40,485 nucleotides of DNA, from assembly GCA_015067975.1 (NCBI GenBank), contig SVLK01000015.1, forward strand, positions 1 through 40,485, written 5' to 3'. Within the stretch, counting starts at the first letter, position 1; each line of letters opens with the position of its first letter. This DNA is from Oscillospiraceae bacterium. GTDB taxonomy: Bacteria > Bacillota > Clostridia > Oscillospirales > Oscillospiraceae. The position numbers and the translations under genes are program-made. Under the pieces are notes generated by a model. That model was not told where the DNA came from. It worked only from the letters and a program-made list of their open reading frames with translations, and did not search any database. Positions 16,360 through 23,491 of this stretch are shown one piece after another.

Positions 16360-17378
16360 AAGTACTGGTTACCGGCGGTACCGGTTATATCGGCAGCCAC
16401 ACCTGCGTAGAGCTGATCGAAGCCGGGCACGAACCCATTGTTCTGGATAATCTGTGCAACTCCAATCCCGAGAGTCTGCACCGCGTGGCACAGATCACCG
16501 GCTGCGACACGATCCCTTTCATTGAAGGCGATGTATGCGACGAGAACGTGCTGCACGAAGTTTTCCGTAAGCACCCTGACATCAAGTGTGTAATCCACTT
16601 TGCCGGCTTGAAAGCCGTAGGCGAAAGTGTTTCTATGCCCTTGCAGTATTATCGCAACAATCTGCTGTCTACCATGAGCCTGTGCCGTGTTATGCAGCAG
16701 TACGGCGTGAAGAAGATCATTTTCTCCTCCAGCGCTACTGTTTATTCCGGTGATAACGAAATGCCGCTGCGTGAAAGCTCCAAGACGGGCAACTGTACCA
16801 ATCCCTACGGCTGGACCAAGTACATGTGCGAACAGATCCTACGGGATATCGCCAAGGCTGACCCTGAGTGGTCTGTGGTACTGCTGCGCTACTTTAACCC
16901 CGTGGGTGCCCACAAGAGCGGTCTGATCGGCGAACATCCCAACGGCATCCCCAATAATCTGATGCCCTTCATCTCCCAGACCGCCATCGGCAAGCGCGAA
17001 AAGCTCAGCGTATTCGGCAATGACTACGACACCCATGACGGTACCGGCGTGCGTGATTACATCCATGTAGTGGATCTGGCCCGCGGCCATGTGGCTGCCG
17101 CCAATTATATGATGGATCATCCCGGCGAGTCTGTGTTCAATCTGGGCACCGGCACCGGCTACAGTGTACTGGATATGGTTACCGCCTTTGAACAGGCCAA
17201 CGGCGTTAACGTACCCTACGTGATCGCACCTCGTCGTGACGGCGATCTGGCCACCTGCTACGCTGATCCCGCCAAGAGCCGTCAGGAACTGGGCTGGGAA
17301 GCCCAGTTCAATCAGGTGGACATGTGCCGCGATGCCTGGAACTGGCAGAGTAAGAATCCCAACGGATACGACGCATAA
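16356..17378 (+). CDS. galE: UDP-glucose/UDP-HexNAc 4-epimerase
   Basis: The 340-residue short-chain dehydrogenase-type epimerase has the NAD motif GGTGYIGS, FSSSATVY, and the YGWTK catalytic pair (Y151, K155). In the C-terminal substrate pocket, RRDGDLATCYAD puts Cys301 where E. coli GalE has Tyr299. In human GalE a Cys at this place permits UDP-GalNAc/UDP-GlcNAc interconversion, so acetylated substrates are predicted. The ATG overlaps the kinase stop. Together with the two upstream genes it would convert GalNAc to the GlcNAc series. Confidence 0.93.
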   Translation: MKVLVTGGTGYIGSHTCVELIEAGHEPIVLDNLCNSNPESLHRVAQITGCDTIPFIEGDVCDENVLHEVFRKHPDIKCVIHFAGLKAVGESVSMPLQYYRNNLLSTMSLCRVMQQYGVKKIIFSSSATVYSGDNEMPLRESSKTGNCTNPYGWTKYMCEQILRDIAKADPEWSVVLLRYFNPVGAHKSGLIGEHPNGIPNNLMPFISQTAIGKREKLSVFGNDYDTHDGTGVRDYIHVVDLARGHVAAANYMMDHPGESVFNLGTGTGYSVLDMVTAFEQANGVNVPYVIAPRRDGDLATCYADPAKSRQELGWEAQFNQVDMCRDAWNWQSKNPNGYDA

Positions 17379-17426
17379 ATATCATAAGTCAAACACAATC
17401 CGCAAGTACAACAAGGAGGTCATCTG

Positions 17427-18164
17427 ATGCTGCATGTTAATCTGATCATCGCCAAGGATCCCGCCGAAGTGGGTAAGCTGGCAGCTGACATTTTCCAGGA
17501 TATCGTAAATGCCAAGCCCGACTGTGTGCTGGGTCTGGCCACCGGTTCCACTCCCCTGCCCCTGTACCGAGAGCTGATTGAGCGCGAAAAAGCCGGTAAG
17601 ATCAACTTTTCTCAGGTGCGCAGCGCCAATTTGGACGAGTATAAGGGTCTGAGCGGCGATCATCCCCAGAGCTATCGCTATTTCATGCAAGAAAACCTGT
17701 TCAACCACATCTCCATTGACCCTGCCAACACCATCGTCCCCGACGGTCTGGCCGAAGATGCGGACGCCATGTGCGCTGCGTACGAGCGTAAAATCGAGGC
17801 CATGGGCGGCGTGGATATTCAGTTGTTGGGCATCGGTCACGACGGTCACATTGGCTTCAACGAGCCCTGCGACCACTTCCCCGTCACCACCCACGAAGTG
17901 GAACTGGAGGAAATCACCCGCGAAGCCAATAAACGTTTCTTCAATTCCATCGATGAAGTTCCTACTGCAGCCTACACCATGGGTATCGGCACTGTGATGG
18001 CCGCCCGCAAGGTGTTGCTGTTGGCCACCGGTAAGGATAAGGCCGAAATTGTCAAGCAGTCCTTCTTCGGCCCCGTCACCCCCATGGTTCCCGCTTCCAT
18101 CCTGCAGTTCCACGGCAATGTCACCGTCATTGTTGACGAAGCTGCCGCCAGCCTGATCAAATAA
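17427..18164 (+). CDS. nagB: Glucosamine-6-phosphate deaminase
   Basis: The 245-residue enzyme converts glucosamine-6-phosphate to fructose-6-phosphate and ammonia. It shows the sugar-phosphate loop GLATGSTPLPLY, the ANLDEY motif (D70) and the catalytic GIGHDGHIGFNEP (D139, H141, E146). It is of the short Firmicutes type, without the long C-terminal allosteric part of E. coli NagB. AAGGAGG precedes the ATG. It is the last step of the pathway assembled in this operon. Confidence 0.95.
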   Translation: MLHVNLIIAKDPAEVGKLAADIFQDIVNAKPDCVLGLATGSTPLPLYRELIEREKAGKINFSQVRSANLDEYKGLSGDHPQSYRYFMQENLFNHISIDPANTIVPDGLAEDADAMCAAYERKIEAMGGVDIQLLGIGHDGHIGFNEPCDHFPVTTHEVELEEITREANKRFFNSIDEVPTAAYTMGIGTVMAARKVLLLATGKDKAEIVKQSFFGPVTPMVPASILQFHGNVTVIVDEAAASLIK

Positions 18165-18191
18165 ACAAATCATACCAAGGAGGTTCTTTTT

Positions 18192-19574
18192 ATGAAGTAT
18201 CTCGGCATTGAATACAACATCAAAAACGTCCCCGTTCTCGACAAAGAATTTGTTCCCTTCGGCGTGTGGATCAACGCCTATTTGAAAAAGGCTGATCGTC
18301 CCTTCTCCGTGGCGGTAGAGCGTGAAAACGGCAAGATCTCCGTATTTGACTCTTTCCTGCGCAGCGAAGAATTTGCCGAAGCCAATGAGCGCTATGTGGA
18401 GCGTTTGGTCAAGTTCCTGCTGTGGAGCGTTGGCGGCTGGCGTGTCTATCTGTGCGGCTGCGACAAGGAAGCTGCCGCCGTGAAGGCTGCTTATACCGCC
18501 GATGGCAAGCGCAGTTTCGACTACGGCTTCATGCAGGACGTATATGAGCGTCCCTTCGAAGTGGTCATCTGCGGCCGTGAGGAGTTCCCTCAGGCCAACG
18601 AAACTACCATCGCTGCCGGCGGTCATCTGGAGGGCTGCCGTATCGGTTTCGATGCCGGTGGCTCCGACCGTAAGGTGTCCGCTGTGATTGACGGTAAAAC
18701 CGTATACAGCGAAGAAGTGGTGTGGTTCCCTAAACTCAGCGAGGATCCCACCTATCAGTACAACGAAATCGTCACCGCCATGAAGACTGCCGCCTCCAAG
18801 ATGCCCCGCGTGGACGCCATTGGTGTCTCCTCTGCCGGTGTATTCATTGGCAACGCTCCCATGGTCTCCTCTATCTTCTATAAGGTTCCCCGCGAGCATC
18901 GCGAGTACGTCAAGACCGTGTATGACCGCGCCGCCAAGGAGATTGGTGAGAACATCCCCATTGTTGTGGCCAACGACGGTGACGTGACCGCTCTGGCCGG
19001 ATCCATGAGTCTGAACTCCGGCTCCGTCATGGGTCTGGCTATGGGCACCAGCGAAGCCGTTGGCTACGCTGCTCCCGACGGCAACCTGTTGGGTTGGTTC
19101 AACGAGCTGGCTTTCGCCCCCGTTGACCTGAGCGAGAGTGCCATGCAGGACGAGTGGTCCGGCGATTTCGGCGTAGGCTGCAAGTACTTCTCGCAGGACG
19201 CCGTCATTAAACTGGCTCCCGCCGTGGGTATCGAGCTGGATCCCGCTCTGTCCCCCGCTGAAAAGCTGAAGGTGGTGCAGGCTCTGGCCAACGATAACGA
19301 CGCTGATGCGTTGAAAATCTATGCCTCTATTGGTGCTTACCTCGCCCATACACTGGCCCTGTACAGCCGTTTCTACGCGCTGAAGTACCTGCTGGTGCTG
19401 GGACGCGTAGCTTCCGGCGTGGGTGGCGATCTGCTCATCAGCGAGTGCAACCGCATCCTCTCCGAAGAGTATCCCGAACTGGCTGCCGGTATTCAGGTGA
19501 TGCTGCCCGATGAGAAGACCCGCCGTGTGGGTCAGTCCGTGGCTGCTGCCAGCCTGCCCGAGCTGAACAAATAA
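18192..19574 (+). CDS. ROK-like sugar kinase or regulator with novel N-terminal part
   Basis: The 460-residue protein has a ROK/ASKHA ATPase core starting near residue 150. GFDAGGSDRKVSAV (152-165) replaces the usual D-x-G-G-T phosphate loop, and VANDGDVTALAG (259-270) replaces the usual ENDAN catalytic motif, keeping the catalytic Asp (D262). The zinc motif CxCGxxGCxE typical of ROK kinases is absent. The first 150 residues match nothing I recognise and contain no helix-turn-helix, so a NagC-type regulator is unlikely. The context suggests a GlcNAc or related sugar kinase. AAGGAGG lies upstream of the ATG, and the stop overlaps the next ATG by one base. Confidence 0.75.
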   Translation: MKYLGIEYNIKNVPVLDKEFVPFGVWINAYLKKADRPFSVAVERENGKISVFDSFLRSEEFAEANERYVERLVKFLLWSVGGWRVYLCGCDKEAAAVKAAYTADGKRSFDYGFMQDVYERPFEVVICGREEFPQANETTIAAGGHLEGCRIGFDAGGSDRKVSAVIDGKTVYSEEVVWFPKLSEDPTYQYNEIVTAMKTAASKMPRVDAIGVSSAGVFIGNAPMVSSIFYKVPREHREYVKTVYDRAAKEIGENIPIVVANDGDVTALAGSMSLNSGSVMGLAMGTSEAVGYAAPDGNLLGWFNELAFAPVDLSESAMQDEWSGDFGVGCKYFSQDAVIKLAPAVGIELDPALSPAEKLKVVQALANDNDADALKIYASIGAYLAHTLALYSRFYALKYLLVLGRVASGVGGDLLISECNRILSEEYPELAAGIQVMLPDEKTRRVGQSVAAASLPELNK

Positions 19575-20176
19575 TGCGTACTTACACGATTCTTCCCGTC
19601 CACACCGGTGAACCGGTGTGGACGGAAGTCCCTTATCTGCAGGTGGACAACATTCAATGGCTGCCGGATGTCGGCATTCGCATGGTACAGCAGCTGTGCT
19701 ATGACGCCGAGACTCTCTATGTCCACCAGCGCGCATGGGAAGAAAACATTCGCGCCCAGCATACCGGCTATCTGCAGCAGGTGTGTGAGGACAGCTGCAT
19801 GGAGTTTTTCTTTTCCCTAACAGACGATGGGCGTTACTTTAATTTTGAATTGAATCCCAACGGCTGCATTCATTTGGGACTGGCCTATGGCCGTCACAAC
19901 TCAGCGCAGCTGGTACCCAAAAAGATGGAAGAACTGTTTGCTGTCCGCACCAATTATTTGGATGATGGCTGGGAACTCTACTACCGCATCCCTCTTTCTT
20001 TCGTACAGCTCTTCTATCCCGGTTATCATTGGGAAGCAGGCACACAAATTCGCGCCAACTGCTATAAATGCGGGGATTTGACGCTACAGCCTCACTACAT
20101 CACATGGAATCCGGTGTCCTCCGATACGCCGGACTACCACCGCCCGCAGGACTTCGGTCTGATGGTTTTCGGATAA
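19574..20176 (+). CDS. CBM9-like carbohydrate-binding protein, cytoplasmic
   Basis: The 200-residue product resembles the carbohydrate-binding family 9-like beta sandwich: CMEFFFSLTDDGRYFNFELN, GWELYYRIPLSF, then C-terminal W and FGLMVFG. It has no signal peptide, helix or catalytic motif that I can see. CBM9-like modules are usually parts of secreted enzymes, so a free-standing, apparently cytosolic version inside an amino-sugar operon is unusual. It overlaps the ROK gene by one base and precedes nagA, so it is firmly part of the operon. Its job is unknown; ligand sequestration or a chaperone/scaffold role for sugar intermediates is a guess. Confidence 0.7.
   Translation: MRTYTILPVHTGEPVWTEVPYLQVDNIQWLPDVGIRMVQQLCYDAETLYVHQRAWEENIRAQHTGYLQQVCEDSCMEFFFSLTDDGRYFNFELNPNGCIHLGLAYGRHNSAQLVPKKMEELFAVRTNYLDDGWELYYRIPLSFVQLFYPGYHWEAGTQIRANCYKCGDLTLQPHYITWNPVSSDTPDYHRPQDFGLMVFG
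19596..19625 (+). promoter_or_regulatory. Perfect 13-bp hairpin inside the CBM9-like gene start
   Basis: Arms 19596-19608 and 19613-19625 are perfectly complementary around TGAA, within codons 8-17 of the gene. No T-run follows, so it is not a terminator. It could limit translation of the coupled gene or mark an mRNA processing site. Confidence 0.5.
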
Positions 20177-20198
20177 TCCCTACGACGAGGTGAATACC

Positions 20199-21320
20199 AT
20201 GTTATTTAAAAACGCTTATATTTTCCAAAATGATAGCTTTATCCACGGCAGTTTCCGTGTGGAAGATGGCCGTTTTACCGAGATCCTCTCCACCATTCCC
20301 GCTGAGGACGGCGTAGATCTGGACGGGGCACATGTGATTCCCGGCCTCATTGACGTCCATAATCACGGCAACTCCGGTGCTGACTTCTCTGACGGCGATT
20401 ACGAAGGTCTGGTGAAGATGGCTCGCCACCTGGCCAGCGTAGGTGTTACTTCTTTCGCTCCTGCCTCCATGACACTTCCCTACGAAGTGCTGGAAAAGGC
20501 CTTTGCCACCGCTGTGCAGCTCCGCCGCGAGCAGCCTGACGGCTGTTCCCGGCTGATGGGCATTCAGATGGAGGGACCTTTCTTCTCTGAGAAGAAAAAA
20601 GGCGCCCAGAACGGCGCTTACCTGAAAGATCCGGATTTTTCCGCTTTCAAAAAGTTGTATGATGGCTGCGATGGGCTGATCCGCATTGCCGATTTGGCTC
20701 CCGAGCTGCCCGGTTCTGTGGAATTCACAAAGCAGGCCAGCAAGCTGTGCACCGTGTCCGTTGCCCATACCGATGCCAATTACGAGGAGTCCAAGGCTGT
20801 GTTTGATGCCGGTGCTACTCATTTAACGCACCTGTTCAATGCCATGCCCTCCATTCATCACCGCAAACCCGGCACCATTGGCGCCGCTTCGGAAAATGAA
20901 AATGTCATCGCTGAGCTGATTTGCGACGGACAGCACGTCCATCCCAGCAGCGTTCGCATGGCTTTCCGGCTGTTCCCCGAGCGCATTTGCTTGATTTCTG
21001 ATGCGCTGCGCTGCTGCGGCATGCCCGACGGTCAGTACGAATTGGGTGGTCAGGATGTATTCCTCAGCGGTGGTATTGCCAAACTGGCCGACGGTACCAT
21101 TGCCGGTTCCGCATCCAACCTGTATGAGTGCATGGAGAATGCGATTCGTTTCGGTATCGCTGCCGACGTGGCTATTCGCGCCGCGACCATTATTCCTGCC
21201 CGTCAGCTGCAGCGTGAAAGTGAGATCGGCTCCATCGAGGTCGGTAAACTGGCTGACTTTGTTGTATGTAACGAGCACCTGCAGCGCAAAGCCGTTTATC
21301 TGGGCGGCGAAAAACTGTAA
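20199..21320 (+). CDS. nagA: N-acetylglucosamine-6-phosphate deacetylase
   Basis: The 373-residue amidohydrolase removes acetate from GlcNAc-6-phosphate to give glucosamine-6-phosphate for NagB. IDVHNHG near residue 50 is the metal-binding N-terminal motif. MEGPFF, VAHTDAN, HLFNAM, CDGQHVHP and SDAL (the catalytic Asp) follow in the family order. I chose ATG 20199, six bases after GAGGTG, over the GTG at 20190 that lies within the RBS. It is the last gene before a terminator and completes the pathway with nagB. Confidence 0.95.
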   Translation: MLFKNAYIFQNDSFIHGSFRVEDGRFTEILSTIPAEDGVDLDGAHVIPGLIDVHNHGNSGADFSDGDYEGLVKMARHLASVGVTSFAPASMTLPYEVLEKAFATAVQLRREQPDGCSRLMGIQMEGPFFSEKKKGAQNGAYLKDPDFSAFKKLYDGCDGLIRIADLAPELPGSVEFTKQASKLCTVSVAHTDANYEESKAVFDAGATHLTHLFNAMPSIHHRKPGTIGAASENENVIAELICDGQHVHPSSVRMAFRLFPERICLISDALRCCGMPDGQYELGGQDVFLSGGIAKLADGTIAGSASNLYECMENAIRFGIAADVAIRAATIIPARQLQRESEIGSIEVGKLADFVVCNEHLQRKAVYLGGEKL

Positions 21321-21330
21321 TCTTTATATC

Positions 21331-21367
21331 AAAGGGTCCAAAGGGTGTCACCTTTGGATCCTTTTTT
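21331..21367 (+). terminator. Terminator of the amino-sugar operon
   Basis: A 13-position stem (21332-21344 with 21351-21363, one wobble) is followed by TTTTTT. Confidence 0.85.
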
Positions 21368-21395
21368 GCGCAAAAATTTACCACATTTATCTGCA

Positions 21396-21424
21396 GCATA
21401 TTTCGTTTTTTCGGGGACATGCTA
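21396..21424 (+). promoter_or_regulatory. Putative sigma-G sporulation promoter
   Basis: GCATA (21396-21400), a 17-base spacer and CATGCTA (21418-21424) fit the Bacillus sigma-G consensus (GHATR, 17-18, CATNHTA). It lies upstream of a spore protein gene, which such promoters normally drive in the forespore. A leader hairpin (GGGCGC at about 21443-21448 with GCGCCC at about 21458-21463) follows before the RBS. Confidence 0.65.
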
Positions 21425-21488
21425 TCTGTGCGATACCCAACCGGGCGCGACAACTGTGCGCCCACACAACAAGAAAGGAGTAAGCACT

Positions 21489-21686
21489 ATGTCTAGCAAG
21501 AACAGCAACAAGCTGAACGTCCCCGAGGCTCGTGCCGCAATGGACAAGTTCAAGATGGAAGCCGCTTCCGAGGTTGGCGTCAACCTGAAGGAAGGTTACA
21601 ACGGTCACCTGACCTCCCGTGAAGCCGGCTCCGTCGGCGGCCAGATGGTCAAGAAGATGATTGAGTCTTACGAGAAGAACCTGTAA
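21489..21686 (+). CDS. Small acid-soluble spore protein, alpha/beta type
   Basis: The 65-residue protein has the two family signatures: FKMEAASEVGV, holding the germination-protease site (cleavage expected between A26 and S27), and LTSREAGSVGGQMVKKMIES. Alpha/beta SASPs coat and protect spore DNA and are degraded at germination. The protease site deviates slightly from the usual E-I-A-S-E-F-G-V. The start at 21489 is preceded by AGAAAGGAG; the frame upstream to 21345 crosses the terminator and promoter and is not coding. Its presence shows the organism makes endospores, or descends from one that did. Confidence 0.95.
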   Translation: MSSKNSNKLNVPEARAAMDKFKMEAASEVGVNLKEGYNGHLTSREAGSVGGQMVKKMIESYEKNL

Positions 21687-21703
21687 CTCGTTTTTCTCAA
21701 AAC

Positions 21704-21740
21704 AGAGGGGATCCTGCACTACAGGGTCCCCTCTTATCTT
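21704..21740 (+). terminator. Terminator of the spore protein gene
   Basis: A 13-position stem (21704-21716 with 21722-21734, one wobble) with a five-base loop is followed by TATCTT, a modest T-run. Confidence 0.75.
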
Positions 21741-21784
21741 GGTTTGCAATTACATTTCTCTTTCTTTTCTTTTTTTCGCAAGTG

Positions 21785-21793
21785 TGATATAAT
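21785..21793 (+). promoter_or_regulatory. Extended -10 promoter
   Basis: TGATATAAT is a perfect extended -10. The -35 region is only a T-rich stretch (TTTTCT at 17 bases). It would start transcription close to the DUF5662 RBS. Confidence 0.55.
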
Positions 21794-21822
21794 TAATTAT
21801 TATGCGGAAAAGGAGGAGAATC

Positions 21823-22365
21823 ATGCATTTCTTTGACCATCTACGCACAGTCAACCGACATCGGCGTCTGGTACGGAAGTATTGTTTCCGGCTAGGTCTC
21901 TATTGGCAGGGACTGACTCATGATTTGAGCAAGTATTCTCCCATCGAATTTTGCCGCAGTGTGAAATACTATCAAGGTTACCGCAGCCCCAACGATCAGG
22001 AACGACTCACCAACGGTGTCAGCCTTTCCTGGCTGCACCACAAAGGCCGTAACCGCCACCATTTCGAATACTGGATCGACTACTGCCTCAAACCGGAGGG
22101 CGGCGTCTACATGGGCGGGTGCAAAATGCCCAAGAAATATGTAGCAGAAATGTTCTGCGACCGTATTGCCGCCTGTCGTGTCTATCAAGGTGCAAAATAT
22201 ACCGATGCCTCCGCTTACGACTATTACCAGCATTCCAAGTCTCATATTATCATCAATGCAGAGACTGATGCACTCATTGACCGTTGGCTGTTGCTTCTAA
22301 AAGAGCAAGGTGAAACGCCTGCCTTTGCACAAATTCGGCAGGAACTTCGCACTAATACATACTAG
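21823..22365 (+). CDS. DUF5662 family protein
   Basis: The 180-residue protein matches the DUF5662 pattern found in many Firmicutes: HLRTVNRHRRLVRKYCF, GLTHDLSKYSPIEF, SWLHHKGRNRHHFEYW and YDYYQHSK. The HDLSK and HH clusters suggest a metal-binding, HD-like site, but no activity is established that I know of. The ATG at 21823 has AAAGGAGG eight bases upstream; an upstream in-frame ATG at 21802 lies at the edge of the -10 and lacks an RBS. It appears monocistronic. Confidence 0.8.
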   Translation: MHFFDHLRTVNRHRRLVRKYCFRLGLYWQGLTHDLSKYSPIEFCRSVKYYQGYRSPNDQERLTNGVSLSWLHHKGRNRHHFEYWIDYCLKPEGGVYMGGCKMPKKYVAEMFCDRIAACRVYQGAKYTDASAYDYYQHSKSHIIINAETDALIDRWLLLLKEQGETPAFAQIRQELRTNTY

Positions 22366-22366
22366 T

Positions 22367-22405
22367 TCTGTTTTTATGGCTTGTTAATAATAAAACAGTC
22401 TTATT
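22367..22405 (+). terminator. Weak A/T-rich terminator-like hairpin
   Basis: CTGTTTTTAT pairs with ATAAAACAG across a short loop, then TCTTATTTT follows. The stem is A/T-rich, so efficiency is doubtful. Confidence 0.35.
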
Positions 22406-22418
22406 TTGCACATATTCC

Positions 22419-22447
22419 TTGCTTTTTCTGTAAATTTGTTATAGAAT
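22419..22447 (+). promoter_or_regulatory. Promoter of the second radical SAM gene
   Basis: TTGCTT (22419-22424), 17 bases and TAGAAT (22442-22447) lie 40 bases before the start codon. Confidence 0.6.
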
Positions 22448-22487
22448 AGCCGTTGGACATTTCACTGGAAGGTTGGAGATATTTGCC

Positions 22488-23375
22488 ATGAGCAACCCTT
22501 ACAAGACTCGTGAAGGCGGCGCAACTGTTACTGTTTTCGTACCCTACGACTGTAGTAACAACTGCCCCTTCTGCATTAATAAAAAGGAATACGCCGACTG
22601 CAGCACTTTTTCTTTGGAGAGAATCATCGAAAGTATCCGTACCATGGACGCTATCACACCCTATTGTGATTTCGTTTTTACCGGCGGTGAGCCTCTGGCG
22701 GATTTGGAGTCCTTGCAAAAGATGCTGGATGTTATCCCCTCTACGCATAAGATCTATATCAACACCACATTCCCTGTGCAGAAGCACTACACTGCCGAGG
22801 AAATGCTGGCCTTCACCGAGAAGAACAAGGACAAAATCACCTGCATGAACATCTCCCGTCATCTGCAGAAGTATGTAGAGGAATCTCCCGACGAAGTCAT
22901 CGGTCGTATTGCCTGCCGTACACGCATCAATTGCGTACTGTACAAACACTATCCCGCCGATAAGCTGGTGGATTATGTGGAGCGTTTCCTGCCCTACAAC
23001 ATCCCCATTCAGTTCCGTTATGACTATACGGAAACCACACCTGACAATCTGTACGAGGAAGAGAACGATAAGATCCTGCAGGATCTGCGTAAGTTCTTCA
23101 CTTACAAGGGATTGGACGGCTGCCGTATGCGTAACGGATTCCACTTTGAGTATAAGGGTCTGCACATGACCTATCACAAAACGCTGCCCTACTCCACCAT
23201 CGTGGAAAAGGATGACACTGGTGTCACTTATGACATCCTGTACGATATTCTTATCAAGCAAACCGGCGAGATCCATTCCGACTGGACCGGCGTGGTGATG
23301 GATGTAGAAAAGTATCGCAACGTTGTCTTTGAGCCTTACGATCTGCGTGTCATTAACGGCATTGTAGATTATTGA
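22488..23375 (+). CDS. Radical SAM protein of unknown substrate
   Basis: The 295-residue protein has the canonical CX3CX2C cluster motif in YDCSNNCPFCINK near residues 22-34 and the SAM-binding FTGGEPL. There is no C-terminal SPASM-type cysteine cluster, so it probably holds a single [4Fe-4S] cluster. The overall look is that of MoaA/NrdG-like small radical SAM enzymes, but no precise function is recognised. I chose ATG 22488 with TGGAG nine bases upstream; a TTG at 22473 is less likely. It is monocistronic, with its own promoter and terminator. Confidence 0.85.
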   Translation: MSNPYKTREGGATVTVFVPYDCSNNCPFCINKKEYADCSTFSLERIIESIRTMDAITPYCDFVFTGGEPLADLESLQKMLDVIPSTHKIYINTTFPVQKHYTAEEMLAFTEKNKDKITCMNISRHLQKYVEESPDEVIGRIACRTRINCVLYKHYPADKLVDYVERFLPYNIPIQFRYDYTETTPDNLYEEENDKILQDLRKFFTYKGLDGCRMRNGFHFEYKGLHMTYHKTLPYSTIVEKDDTGVTYDILYDILIKQTGEIHSDWTGVVMDVEKYRNVVFEPYDLRVINGIVDY

Positions 23376-23380
23376 GAAAC

Positions 23381-23418
23381 AAAACCGACTATCCATCAAG
23401 GTAGTCGGTTTTATCTTT
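23381..23418 (+). terminator. Intrinsic terminator
   Basis: An 11-bp perfect stem (23381-23391 with 23402-23412) ends in TTTTATCTTT. Confidence 0.9.
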
Positions 23419-23429
23419 CATCACATCTC

Positions 23430-23458
23430 TTGCATTTTTTTATCAAGCACACTACAAT
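23430..23458 (+). promoter_or_regulatory. Promoter of the sodium:solute symporter
   Basis: TTGCAT (23430-23435), 17 bases and TACAAT (23453-23458) lie just after the preceding terminator. Confidence 0.6.
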
Positions 23459-23491
23459 AATTACGATCGATTCACGCATAGGAGGTATAGG

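Noticed and set aside
17930-17941. AAACGTTT resembling the LacI-type operator
   Set aside because: It lies inside nagB as ordinary codons for Lys-Arg-Phe, far from a promoter.
17382-19736. 784-codon open frame on the minus strand
   Set aside because: It is antisense to nagB and the ROK-like gene, which have clear motifs and ribosome sites; the translation is Gly/His-rich without family signatures.
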